The notes under the pieces are model-generated. The model was not told the DNA's origin. It saw only the letters and a list, made by a program, of their open reading frames with translations, and searched no databases. Both the position numbers and the translations under genes were made by a program. Positions 53,535-62,989 of a DNA stretch of 64,000 nucleotides are shown here, in pieces. Source of the DNA: Filimonas lacunae (lineage in GTDB: Bacteria > Bacteroidota > Bacteroidia > Chitinophagales > Chitinophagaceae); NCBI RefSeq assembly GCF_002355595.1, contig NZ_AP017422.1:4092001-4156000 (forward strand). The letters are read 5' to 3'. Numbering within the stretch: the first letter of the stretch is position 1; each line of letters starts with the position of its first letter.

Positions 53535-53553
53535 TGGTGCCCAGAACAGGAAT
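53535..53553 (-). other. tRNA 3'-end remnant, probable island attachment site
   Basis: On the minus strand this reads ATTCCTGTTCTGGGCACCA: part of a T-loop, the T-stem 3' strand CCTGT, an acceptor 3' strand TCTGGGC, discriminator A and CCA. Upstream of it (minus strand) the sequence no longer matches a tRNA, though ACAGA could still pair weakly with CCTGT. Integrases commonly recombine at tRNA 3' ends and leave such a copy at the far end of the insert. No full tRNA is found in the window. The rest of 53554-53726 holds A/T-rich sequence with small inverted repeats and no gene. Confidence 0.6.
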
Positions 53554-53726
53554 ACTATCTGTCTGGTTCTTAATATCTTACAGTCGCGGGATGTCAAATT
53601 GGTGACACTGTTTTTTAGACAGTTAAAAAGTGTGCCTATTCGTCACTCTTTTTAACTCTTCTTCACCTGTCATTATAAAGATAGGGATAAAAATGTAGTT
53701 TACTAATATGTAATTGAACTTTATAC

Positions 53727-55724
53727 TTATATTACAGCCCCCGATTTATTAATGATTTCTCTTAATGACCAAATGCCATTAGTTAAGATTGTATTGTCTA
53801 AAAACATATCATCAGTAATTCCTAAGGGTACCATTGCCATATCTGTAAGAGTGCCTTTAATCTGGTCTAATCGATGCTCTATTGGTTTTCCAGGTTTTGC
53901 AGCAATACTTCTTCGAAAATCCCAAAATGCGGTCCCATTGTATTGCCACGATATAATCCGACATCTTGGAAATACGGTTGTTGTATTCCCTAATAAGCCA
54001 TCTGTGCGAAAATCCGTGAGCAATTCAAAATCGATGGAATAATTATGTGCTATATCAGGATGCTTGTACTGCATAGTCATTCCTTTAGACAGCAAAATCA
54101 TAGTTGTTGGGATTGGACAAGTATTTTCTATATCATTTATTAGTTTAATGGCCTTCTCGAGCTCAAGCTTGTATACCGGTGTAGACAAATCATGATGAGC
54201 CTGTGGGTTTAACAACATTAGCTTCGTCTGTTCAAAACTTTTTATAATATTATCTGAAATTTTATGTCCTAAACTCTGATATCGTTCTAAAAGTCTTTCC
54301 CACAAAAACTGCAGGTTGTTGGGCTTACCGTCGATTACTCGCGTTATTTCCTCTTGAATTCGATCATAAACTATCTTTTCCAAAGATTTTCTGATATACA
54401 AAGCACTTGCAGTATAATCATGCGCTTCGAAATATCTTTTGGCTTTGTCATAATACCCAAACTCTCCCGGAATTATCACTGGATACGGTACTCCTGCTGG
54501 ATCAATTCCTCTATACATTTCACTAATTTTCCAATCACTTAAATTGGATTTTTGTTTGATGAACAACTTTACAAATTCAAAAAAAACTTTATCATGTGTT
54601 AATATCAACAGCTGGTGTGTGCTCAGATAATCGTCAAATATAAGCGCCAGTACCTTTTCTCTGTTGCTCATATCAAGGCTGATCAGCAAATCGTCTAGTA
54701 CTAGAATCTTTAACTTGGGATTTCCTGTTTCAAGCGATTTCTTTAAAACCGCTAACCGTAAAGCTAACCCAATGGCTGTAAGTTTGGCCTCGTTCAAAAA
54801 TGAATGTGGCCTATAAACGACATCTCTTTCTCCTTCGTATTCCGGTATACTGAGTTTAATATAAAATTTAGGACGTATGAATTTTTGCTCAGACAAAGTA
54901 AATGATTCTCTACTCAATCTTTTTCCTTTGTATACTGGTTCCTCTTCTAGCTCAAGCTTAAAGGTTAAATCATAGCCCAACTGGTCTTTCAAAATTGGAT
55001 TTCCTTCTGTATTGATAAAAGTTATTAGTGTGTTTAAATCAGTTTTAAATCTATCAACCAAATTTTTGTATTCCGTATATTGGATTTCGCCTCTTTTAGG
55101 ATATCTCGTATGGCCTGTTCGATTAGGTACATTTTTTTGCGGTCCATTTTTTACAAACTCCCAGATTTCGGTTGCACTGTCTGTTGTCAATGAAATAATC
55201 GCATTTGTTACATCATTATGCCAATATGTTGCCGGTGTGAACTTGACATAAGGCAACACTGCGTATTCAAAGAAACCAAACACGTCAATTTCATCGGAAT
55301 GTGCAAAATTGTATAAACTTAATAGATTTCGATAATTTATGAAATCAGACGCATAATTGCTCTCCTTAGCATTTTGATTTGTATTGATTGTAGTGTCAGT
55401 AAATGAAACGTTAAACTCTGTTCCATCCTTAAGCTTTATTTTTACATAAGAATCTACCCAATTGGGTGTGCCATGTTTTAAATGTATATTTATCAATCTT
55501 TCTTTCTCAAGTTCATCATGGCTGAAATACTTCTTAATTTGTTCAATATTTTCTTTGTTTGAGCATTCAAGTAAAGTATAAAGAGCCCAATAGATAGAAC
55601 TTTTACCACTCCCATTTTCACCAAATAATAGCCAATGTTTCCCTTCGAGCTTTATTGGTTCGTTCAGCTTAGGAAAGAATTTGAAATTCTGTATGTATAT
55701 ATCCTCAATAAAAGAAGCAGCCAT
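53727..55724 (-). CDS. RecF/SMC-like ATPase with C-terminal DUF4145-like domain (defence operon)
   Basis: A 665-residue ABC-type ATPase: Walker A GENGSGKS (35-42), a degenerate signature FLNEAKL (309-315), Walker B LVLDD (341-345), D-loop SLD (349-351) and H-loop H377 in LTHD. The region between Walker A and signature is short with no long coiled coil, unlike RecN/SMC. From about residue 425 a helical region (YFEAHDYTASALYIRKSLEKI... NPQAHHDL) resembles DUF4145/HEPN-like domains, followed by about 110 residues I do not recognise. It is the last gene of the operon, 3 bp after the methyltransferase. Probably a sensor or effector subunit. Confidence 0.8.
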   Translation of the reverse strand: MAASFIEDIYIQNFKFFPKLNEPIKLEGKHWLLFGENGSGKSSIYWALYTLLECSNKENIEQIKKYFSHDELEKERLINIHLKHGTPNWVDSYVKIKLKDGTEFNVSFTDTTINTNQNAKESNYASDFINYRNLLSLYNFAHSDEIDVFGFFEYAVLPYVKFTPATYWHNDVTNAIISLTTDSATEIWEFVKNGPQKNVPNRTGHTRYPKRGEIQYTEYKNLVDRFKTDLNTLITFINTEGNPILKDQLGYDLTFKLELEEEPVYKGKRLSRESFTLSEQKFIRPKFYIKLSIPEYEGERDVVYRPHSFLNEAKLTAIGLALRLAVLKKSLETGNPKLKILVLDDLLISLDMSNREKVLALIFDDYLSTHQLLILTHDKVFFEFVKLFIKQKSNLSDWKISEMYRGIDPAGVPYPVIIPGEFGYYDKAKRYFEAHDYTASALYIRKSLEKIVYDRIQEEITRVIDGKPNNLQFLWERLLERYQSLGHKISDNIIKSFEQTKLMLLNPQAHHDLSTPVYKLELEKAIKLINDIENTCPIPTTMILLSKGMTMQYKHPDIAHNYSIDFELLTDFRTDGLLGNTTTVFPRCRIISWQYNGTAFWDFRRSIAAKPGKPIEHRLDQIKGTLTDMAMVPLGITDDMFLDNTILTNGIWSLREIINKSGAVI

Positions 55725-55727
55725 AGC

Positions 55728-58700
55728 TTAATGTGTTGTACTATTAATTCCACGTATGTAATTACTATTAATATTGGCAGAAATGATTCTGTTTCGAATT
55801 GGGTTGTCTCGTTCCTGAAGCCATTTATATATTCTTCCTACTGTCTGGGCATTTTCCAACGGATTTTTTGTAAGCGGTGGAAATGTATCTTCTGTGATAA
55901 ACTGTAAAACATCTACTTCTAGTTCTTTCATATGTTCTTCGAAATAAAGCTCGTAAATCATCATGTTCAATGTATCTTCAAAAACCTGTGCTATGTTTTC
56001 ATTTTCGGTATAGGAATTTACAGCAGGAGTAGTTGTATCATTCAAAAAAAGCATATAGTCAGAAGCTACCTCAATTTTTTTAGAATTACTATTAATGAAT
56101 GCTATCGGTAATTGCTCAATTTTATATTTTTTCCATCTGTTAGTACCCATTCCTGATGTAGTTGTAATTTGATTAAAATACCATGACGCTAGCCTTGAGT
56201 TTAGAATAGATAAAAGATACTTTAAGTTATCTCCTGTCATAAAGAATAATGTTGCTTCAGGGTACATACCTTTATCATCATAAGCAAACTTTGGTTTATC
56301 AGATAGCTCTCCCCATACTAACTTAGGCTTTTCGAACTCTGTATAATATGCAACGTTGTCTTGTATTTCGTACCATTTATATGGTCCTGGTTTCCTCCCT
56401 ACCTTGTCTCCCGGTTGTCGCGGCTTTAATCGGTCATATGATTTGTATAGATGATCTCTAATTTCCGGAAATTCATCGATATTAATGCCCCTTCTTGTGA
56501 AAATAATATACTGTTCTTCAAATTTATAGCTATAGCTTTTAACATTTCTACCCCTGATAATAGGTTTAATTATTTTTGCATTATCAGGATTAAGTTCAAT
56601 CAATTCGTCATAAGTTTTCTTGTCGATTATAAAAGCTTCATTAAGGCCCGTTTTTATTCCAAAATTAATTGTCATATTTAGGTCCTTCAATAAGATGGAT
56701 TTTTTTTCTATTTCATTTTTTGTATCATATTCTTTCCTTGAGAGGATAATCCATCCTTCGTCGCTTAAATCACTTAGTTCAATTGAATTAGAGCTATAGT
56801 AGTTTACAATTGAATCACCTGAAGAATAATCGGATCGAAATACTACGGCTTTCAATTTTTGTTCCCAATGTCCCTTTTTAAATAGCAGAATATTAGTCTC
56901 AACTGTTGCTGAATGGAATATTTTTGTATCCTCAAAATTTAAAAGTTTTAGAGGATTTGTATATTGGGTAAGGTATTTTCGCAATAGGCTACCATATTGA
57001 GTTTTTAACCATGAGTTTGAAGTTATATATGCTAATACCCCATTGTTCTTAAGCAAATTATTACCTTGTTCATAAAAGAGGCAGTACAAGTCACCAGTTC
57101 GAGTGAATGTTAAGTATCCGGCATGCTCTAACTCGTTTGCCTCCTTAATCATTTTTTGAAGTTGTATGTAAGGTGGATTTCCAATTACAATGTCAAATCC
57201 TCCATTATCAAATACATCCTTAAAGAATACATGCCATAAGAAATAAGGTTTTTCTTCTGTATTTTGTATATCGTGAAGTCGAGCCCTTTTAACTGAAAAC
57301 GATACTAGATCTTGCTTAAGGTCTTTTAGTTTAGCTCTAGCCTTATTGTTTAATTTTTCCTCATCACCTGCTTCTTCTATTACTCGGCTGAGTTGTGCTT
57401 CCCTTAGCTCAAGATTATAGTCTATATGTTTGTGAACTTTCTGATTAATTTCGTGTTTCAAATCTGCTTTTTCGGCGGGCTCCTTTTCGTTGAAATACTG
57501 TTTCATTAATTGTTGTATTTCCTTTATCGTTCCAGTTTGTGCAAATGTTATCTTCATTTGGCTTTCCAATATATTGCCAAATAAATCTTTTTCAGCTTCA
57601 TAAACGGTTAAGTTTTTTTTACTACTTCCAATTAAACTTAAGTCGATATCTTCGAATCTTTCCAATAGACTATTTCCTTGCATTATTTTATAGTCTAAAT
57701 TTGGGAGCGGTTGGGGTACTTCTTCATCTACCACCAATGCCAACCAGAAGCGTAACCTGGCTATCTCTACAGCACCATGCTCTAGATCTACTCCATATAT
57801 ACTTCCTTCTATTATTTTTTTCTTGGCTTGGACAGGATCAAAAGGAGTAACAGGGTTAAGGTAAGGGTAGATGTGGATCTTGGCTTTGTATATCTCTTGC
57901 AAAATACCAATAGGAAATGCTCCTGATCCAATAGCAGGATCACAAACTTTTACCTGATCTAATAAATTGTTAATTTTTATTGCATTTGCCCTGTCACGCA
58001 GATATTCAGAGATATATTGCTTTCTGATAAATTGCTCTATCTCAGCTTCTTTCGGCATATAAACTCTTAAATACTCAATCAGACTTTCTTGACACATGTA
58101 GTTGACAATCTCTTTAGGAGTATAAAATGCTCCCTTCTCCCTATTTTCTTCAAGTAAGTTTTCAAAAATATGGCCTAGCATTTCTGGGTCAATGCCAATC
58201 TCTTGCTCGTCCGGACTATTTTCGTCAATAGTAAAATTGTATTGTTCAAAAAACTCCAATAAATCCTTGAAGTAAACCGCTGGAAAATCTATATGATCTG
58301 TATTAGGCTGGTCGTTGTCAAACAGACCACCGTTAAGATAAGGAACCCTGCTATTAGTTATTGGAAAAATATTATTAGGCCTATCCGGTTGATTTAATGT
58401 ATTGAAAAATAGTTTACTTAGACATTTACTATAGAAGTGATCTTGCTCGTTGAATTGTTTAAATAAGTCGTGTAGGAAACTAGGATTACCATCCTTCCAA
58501 ATTTCTTTATTTTTTTTAGATGTTGACAAAACTGGGCAGCCCATCCATCCTTTCTTTTGTAGAAAATGAAGGAAAACGATTCGTCCCAATAACTTTTTCG
58601 AAAAATCTCTAAGCGGCTTTCTTTGCTCATCCTGAGTTTTTTCAGGGGATGTGTCTATAAGTAATTTTTTGTAAGCTGGAGTATCATCAATAAATCGCCA

Positions 58701-59285
58701 AAATCTTTCGTAATGCTCTTTATATTTTTTAAAAAACTCTTTAGTTAATGCCTCAACCGAAAAAGCCTGAATTATTGAGTCAATACTTATTACCGGCTTT
58801 TTTGCAGCAATTTCTAAAAGACGTTTAGCAGCAGTGCTACCACTTTGATTTTCTCCTAGTAGATAAGTGTAACGTCTTTTTTGAGTTTCCCCCTTTTTAA
58901 ATTCTCCTGTTTTTAAATCAATTTCACTCCACTTCGCTATAAATGTTAAACGATAAAGTGCTTGATTGCGAGAATGATAAAAAACTAATGCTCCATGTGT
59001 GATATTCTGATCTATATATTTTACGGCAATTTCTCTCAATCCCTGGCGATTACGTTCAATATTGATATGGTCGTTTACCTCAACTTCGAAAATCGAAATG
59101 AACTTATCCTGATCAAGCCTAATACGTCCAACTTGTTTCCCTGAAATAACGTTTTTATCCTCTCGGAAAGGATTGCTGGGTGTCGAAAAATATTCTACAT
59201 TACCAAAAACGAAATCTAAAATAGGCTTCCAAACGGTAACACTACCCCCATTTTTGAATATATCTTTTATTTGTCGCTCGTTCAT
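55728..59285 (-). CDS. Eco57I-like adenine-specific DNA methyltransferase (defence operon)
   Basis: An 1185-residue gamma-type N6-adenine methyltransferase. SAM-binding motif I is DPAIGSGAFPIG starting at D449, and catalytic motif IV is NPPY at 703-706. A helical region precedes the core (GHIFENLLEENREKGAFYTP) and a TaqI-like target-recognition domain follows (INFGIKTGLNEAFIID, RGRNVKSYSY). The N-terminal ~200 residues contain FEVEVNDHINIERNRQG but no convincing PD-(D/E)xK nuclease, so it may only methylate, with cleavage supplied by partners. It is 3 bp from each neighbour. The size and layout resemble PglX and type IIG enzymes. Confidence 0.9.
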   Translation of the reverse strand: MNERQIKDIFKNGGSVTVWKPILDFVFGNVEYFSTPSNPFREDKNVISGKQVGRIRLDQDKFISIFEVEVNDHINIERNRQGLREIAVKYIDQNITHGALVFYHSRNQALYRLTFIAKWSEIDLKTGEFKKGETQKRRYTYLLGENQSGSTAAKRLLEIAAKKPVISIDSIIQAFSVEALTKEFFKKYKEHYERFWRFIDDTPAYKKLLIDTSPEKTQDEQRKPLRDFSKKLLGRIVFLHFLQKKGWMGCPVLSTSKKNKEIWKDGNPSFLHDLFKQFNEQDHFYSKCLSKLFFNTLNQPDRPNNIFPITNSRVPYLNGGLFDNDQPNTDHIDFPAVYFKDLLEFFEQYNFTIDENSPDEQEIGIDPEMLGHIFENLLEENREKGAFYTPKEIVNYMCQESLIEYLRVYMPKEAEIEQFIRKQYISEYLRDRANAIKINNLLDQVKVCDPAIGSGAFPIGILQEIYKAKIHIYPYLNPVTPFDPVQAKKKIIEGSIYGVDLEHGAVEIARLRFWLALVVDEEVPQPLPNLDYKIMQGNSLLERFEDIDLSLIGSSKKNLTVYEAEKDLFGNILESQMKITFAQTGTIKEIQQLMKQYFNEKEPAEKADLKHEINQKVHKHIDYNLELREAQLSRVIEEAGDEEKLNNKARAKLKDLKQDLVSFSVKRARLHDIQNTEEKPYFLWHVFFKDVFDNGGFDIVIGNPPYIQLQKMIKEANELEHAGYLTFTRTGDLYCLFYEQGNNLLKNNGVLAYITSNSWLKTQYGSLLRKYLTQYTNPLKLLNFEDTKIFHSATVETNILLFKKGHWEQKLKAVVFRSDYSSGDSIVNYYSSNSIELSDLSDEGWIILSRKEYDTKNEIEKKSILLKDLNMTINFGIKTGLNEAFIIDKKTYDELIELNPDNAKIIKPIIRGRNVKSYSYKFEEQYIIFTRRGINIDEFPEIRDHLYKSYDRLKPRQPGDKVGRKPGPYKWYEIQDNVAYYTEFEKPKLVWGELSDKPKFAYDDKGMYPEATLFFMTGDNLKYLLSILNSRLASWYFNQITTTSGMGTNRWKKYKIEQLPIAFINSNSKKIEVASDYMLFLNDTTTPAVNSYTENENIAQVFEDTLNMMIYELYFEEHMKELEVDVLQFITEDTFPPLTKNPLENAQTVGRIYKWLQERDNPIRNRIISANINSNYIRGINSTTH

Positions 59286-59288
59286 TGT

Positions 59289-62200
59289 TTATACAGTAAA
59301 ACTTTCGGTGATAATTATATCTGGATTCAAATTTTTGATTAAAATAGATGGAGCCACTTCTGGAATTATATCTTCTTGGGTTCTTTCCAAAGGATATGAT
59401 CTTAGAATACCCATCACCTGTTCTAGAAGAAGTACAGGATTAAGAGGTGTTTTTTTTACAGCTTTTTGCAATTTGTTTAAATCCCGCTGAAGGTTTTGAA
59501 ACTTCCCTTTTCGTATTGCTTCTTTAGCTTCAAGAATCAACTCTTTTTCGAAAGAATTAGCAAAAGAAAGATTTAAAAATGCATCTAAATAAGCTAAAGC
59601 TTTTTTTTCATTTGGACCCTGTGTAATATCTACTTTTTTATCCCGCGCTTTCTCCTCTTCTATGGTATTAGAAAAATGTTCAACAGCTTTTTGAACTTGC
59701 TTATGGTGAAGACTATGCAGATTGAAAGCCATTTCATCTCGTTTTGCCTCAAATTGCTTTGCTGTTTCAAGAAAAGTCAGTTCCTCAATTTCGTTATTGG
59801 ATTTTACATATAGAAAAGAATCTCTGCGAGAATCGCGAATAAACGAAATCGTACTATCTCGAATTATTTTGCTTTTCCTTCCTACCCTTGCTCTTAAAGG
59901 CATATTCTTTACCTTCTTGAAAATTTCCGGCTCTTTTTCTCTTAGCTCTCTGAGCAACATGAGGTAAATTAGCTTTTCATCACGATCTTCCTCTATTGCA
60001 TGATCAAAAATTCCAAAAGTTTGTGTTTCTTCATCAGGTGAGTATATTTGACTATCTTCTCCTAAGGCAGCATGAAAAGCCTGTAATTTCATGATGGCTT
60101 TCTTCTCCAATTCAATATCACTATTAACCTTAGTAGTAGGAAAGAAATTGAAAATATGAATTTCACTGGCTTTTGATCCAATCCTATTTACCCTCCCGAT
60201 ACGTTGCATTAATCGTGTTGAGTTCCAGGGAGTGTCGTAGTTAATAATGATATTGGCTCTATGCAAATTCACACCTTCTGCTAGCACCTCAGTGGACAAT
60301 ATAATGTCGTAATCGTTTTTCTGTTCCATTAATGGATAGTTAGCGTCGAAATTGGCTCTTATCACAGGCATACGTTCTTTTCTTGACTTACTATCTACTG
60401 TAATAACCCTTTTATCAATTTCAGCTTTAAGCTTTAATTCTAAATAAGCTGTAGTCTCTTTACTTTCTGAGAATACGACAAGCTTTTGCTCTTTATTTAT
60501 TTTTTTATTAAATAGCTTTTCTTTTAGATAAATTACAAACTGAGCTAACTTAGGATCTTCATCAACTCCCCTCCAATCCATATTTAACTCCATTAAGATA
60601 GCATAGTCTCTCTTAAGGCCAACGATAAACTCTGGTTCAAAATCATCGGGTTCGCATATTTCAATAGTAGGATCTTCTAGAGATTTATTAAGCAGCAAGT
60701 CTAATAACTCTTCCTCTTTACCCTCATTAATATAATCCGATACGGGAAGATTAGGCGCTATATAAATCTTACCATTATCGAACATCCTCACCATCGCTTT
60801 TGTCGCATTTAGAAATCGCTCCAATGATTGTTTGAATGCATGAAAACTGCTATCGATTCTTTTTACCAGAAGGGTTTTCATAATTTTAGCCAACTGGGAT
60901 GAGATCATATCTGCCTTCTGGTATTTATTCTTTCTGTGCGGCTTTAAGAAGCCTATGGCTCTATACCTGTTATAGGTCAATCCGTCTGTGGGATGACTTA
61001 AGCAACGAATTGTTTTATCATACAGCAAATCTAGTCGTGGCTCTAGTTCATAAAATATTTTTTCCGGTTTTTGAACATGTGGAAAGCTAATACCTTGATC
61101 GATTAAATCTTGAGCATATTGTTTATGAATAGTTAAGTCAGTCCTTGTTCTCCTTACAGTAAGAGGTTCTATTATTTTTATCCTAATTTTATCATATATA
61201 TGTTTTACACCTTCTTTTACTTTTTCTAAATTCTTTTCATCCCTTAACTTTCTATATGCATCGATTTGCTGTCGAAAAAACTGCTGAAGGTTTCCTACTT
61301 CAAGAGTAGAGTTCTTGCTGTCCTGAAATAGGTATACTTGATTAGCAATGTCTTCGGGTCTGTTATTAAGAGGGGTTGCAGAAACTAAAATAATTCTTTT
61401 TAGTTCACGACTGCCGTCTGGTAAAATCTTTTTAGTTCGTGACTTGCAGATTTTCTGCAAATCATTATACATTCCAGAAGTATCAGACCTAAATTTGTGT
61501 GCTTCATCAACTATAACTAGATCGTATTTATCTGGGTTATTAATTCTATGTAAACTTCCATTAGTGATGATCTCAACATTATCTAAGTGAAACTTATCTA
61601 TTGTCTCTACCCAATTTTCTTTCAGCGCAGGAGGTACTATTATTAATGTTCTTGAGCGGTAGGTTGGGAATCCGTTTGAATAGAAGTATTTCTTCGCAAT
61701 CAATGTAGATACAATAGTTTTTCCTAATCCAACAACATCAGCTAAGAAGAATCCATTATGCTTTATCATTTTCGAATACCCATCATTTACTGCATCAATT
61801 TGATAGGTCAATCTCTTAAAGCCTTTTGGTAAATCTGTTATAGAATTCGGATCAAAATCTATGCTTTTACCAAAATATTCTACAAGGAACTTTAAATATA
61901 CTTCATAAGGTGTAAAAGTAGCATTAAGGAAGGTCTCCTTTGTTAACCTTTCAATGTATTCTTCCGCTACAGGCGTTGATTCCTTCCACAGTTTTTCGAA
62001 GGTCTCCTTTGCAAATTCAATATCGGAATTGTCTCTAAGTTCAACATTGAATTCGAAATTATGGCTGAGTCCAGCTTCAGTTAAGTTACTGGATCCTGTG
62101 ATAACAGCGCCGTACCCATGACTATGTTTTTCTTTTTCTCGGAAAATATAAATTTTAGCATGGATATTTTGTTTAGGGTGTATTCTTATTAGAACTTTTT

Positions 62201-62555
62201 TAGTTACGATATCGTGTATTAATTGTGTCATTCCTCGTTCTACATCTTGATCATATTCAGCAGTTTGAATATTTTTTTTGATTTGATTGAAGAAGTCTTC
62301 TTGTGCACGTTCTATGTCGCCATCAAACAATAATCCTTGTTGATAGGCTTGGTGAATCATCTTATCAATATTAATCCCCACCAATATTCTTATCTCATCA
62401 CTTTTTTCTATAAATTTCCTGATTCGGAAATATCCTGATGCATGAAAATAACCAACCAGCGCATCAAAAAAGTAGATATTTCGATATTTGAATATGCCTT
62501 CAATTTTATTTAGAAGCGTATTTTCATTTTCGTTAGTGAAAAACTTTGTCGACAT
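59289..62555 (-). CDS. PLD-nuclease/SNF2-helicase fusion (defence operon)
   Basis: A 1088-residue fusion. Residues 1-200 form a phospholipase-D-like nuclease domain with one HKD motif (IHAKIYIF, H132/K134, then GSSNLTEAG, 154-162). Residues ~245-850 are an SF2/SNF2 helicase: Walker A DVVGLGKT (273-280), DEAH (350-353), SATPLNNR, and C-lobe FSESKETTAYL, LAEGVNLHRANIIINYD and QRIGRVNRIGS. The C-terminal 230 residues are helical and unassigned. It probably translocates on DNA and cuts it. It follows the XRE gene by 4 bp and precedes the methyltransferase by 3 bp. Confidence 0.9.
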   Translation of the reverse strand: MSTKFFTNENENTLLNKIEGIFKYRNIYFFDALVGYFHASGYFRIRKFIEKSDEIRILVGINIDKMIHQAYQQGLLFDGDIERAQEDFFNQIKKNIQTAEYDQDVERGMTQLIHDIVTKKVLIRIHPKQNIHAKIYIFREKEKHSHGYGAVITGSSNLTEAGLSHNFEFNVELRDNSDIEFAKETFEKLWKESTPVAEEYIERLTKETFLNATFTPYEVYLKFLVEYFGKSIDFDPNSITDLPKGFKRLTYQIDAVNDGYSKMIKHNGFFLADVVGLGKTIVSTLIAKKYFYSNGFPTYRSRTLIIVPPALKENWVETIDKFHLDNVEIITNGSLHRINNPDKYDLVIVDEAHKFRSDTSGMYNDLQKICKSRTKKILPDGSRELKRIILVSATPLNNRPEDIANQVYLFQDSKNSTLEVGNLQQFFRQQIDAYRKLRDEKNLEKVKEGVKHIYDKIRIKIIEPLTVRRTRTDLTIHKQYAQDLIDQGISFPHVQKPEKIFYELEPRLDLLYDKTIRCLSHPTDGLTYNRYRAIGFLKPHRKNKYQKADMISSQLAKIMKTLLVKRIDSSFHAFKQSLERFLNATKAMVRMFDNGKIYIAPNLPVSDYINEGKEEELLDLLLNKSLEDPTIEICEPDDFEPEFIVGLKRDYAILMELNMDWRGVDEDPKLAQFVIYLKEKLFNKKINKEQKLVVFSESKETTAYLELKLKAEIDKRVITVDSKSRKERMPVIRANFDANYPLMEQKNDYDIILSTEVLAEGVNLHRANIIINYDTPWNSTRLMQRIGRVNRIGSKASEIHIFNFFPTTKVNSDIELEKKAIMKLQAFHAALGEDSQIYSPDEETQTFGIFDHAIEEDRDEKLIYLMLLRELREKEPEIFKKVKNMPLRARVGRKSKIIRDSTISFIRDSRRDSFLYVKSNNEIEELTFLETAKQFEAKRDEMAFNLHSLHHKQVQKAVEHFSNTIEEEKARDKKVDITQGPNEKKALAYLDAFLNLSFANSFEKELILEAKEAIRKGKFQNLQRDLNKLQKAVKKTPLNPVLLLEQVMGILRSYPLERTQEDIIPEVAPSILIKNLNPDIIITESFTV

Positions 62556-62559
62556 CTTA

Positions 62560-62862
62560 TTACTTCATTTCCTTTGCAGGTATTTTAATATATTTTTCAG
62601 CCATCTTTAGCCCTTCAGGTAAATATTCCATTTCCCCAAAATCTTTATTTATTTTATCAGCAATAAACCTAGCTTGAATATCCTTAAGGTTTATTTGTAA
62701 AATTTCGGAAAGAGGTTTTAAATACTCAGGTAACGCTGAACGTTCATTCCTTTCTATTTTACTGAGTGTCGAAGTATCTATATCAAGATAAGCTGCAACT
62801 TTTCGAAGCGGTAACCGCTTTGCATCCCGATATAGCCGAATATAACTACCAAAGGATTCCAT
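62560..62862 (-). CDS. XRE family regulator of the defence operon
   Basis: A 100-residue protein with an N-terminal XRE/Cro helix-turn-helix (LPLRKVAAYLDIDTSTLSKIE). The length and position fit the small controller proteins of restriction-modification operons. The start at 62862 is chosen as it directly precedes the HTH; the frame is open to 62892 but that part overlaps the promoter/operator region. It is the first gene of the four-gene operon and probably autoregulates it. Confidence 0.85.
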   Translation of the reverse strand: MESFGSYIRLYRDAKRLPLRKVAAYLDIDTSTLSKIERNERSALPEYLKPLSEILQINLKDIQARFIADKINKDFGEMEYLPEGLKMAEKYIKIPAKEMK

Positions 62863-62866
62863 TTGA

Positions 62867-62878
62867 CAAAATATTTTG
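62867..62878. promoter_or_regulatory. Palindrome before the defence-operon controller gene
   Basis: CAAAATATTTTG is a perfect 12-bp palindrome ending 5 bp upstream of the XRE start. Adjacent TTGACA/TTGTCA-like half-sites around 62863-62895 give further dyad symmetry. It is a likely autoregulatory operator. Confidence 0.45.
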
Positions 62879-62941
62879 GACAATTGTGTCAAAATTAGGA
62901 AATATATTTCTCATTGTCAAGGTGTTTATTATATAAACAAA

Positions 62942-62967
62942 AAGCCACCTATTTCGGTAGGTGACTT
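62942..62967 (-). terminator. Terminator of the second XRE gene
   Basis: Arms AAGCCACCTA and TAGGTGACTT pair with one wobble around a TTTCGG loop; on the minus strand the stem is followed by TTTTTGTTTA. It separates the XRE gene at 62990 from the defence operon. Confidence 0.7.
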
Positions 62968-62989
62968 ATAATATCATATCAATCCCGCG

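Noticed and set aside
55728-59285. Self-contained type IIG restriction-methylation enzyme
   Set aside because: No clear PD-(D/E)xK nuclease motif is visible in the N-terminal region; the N-terminal FEVEVND segment is suggestive but not sufficient.
53727-62555. BREX or DISARM assignment of the island operon
   Set aside because: No PglZ, BrxA/B/C/L or DUF1998 DrmB partner is present, and the helicase carries its own PLD domain.
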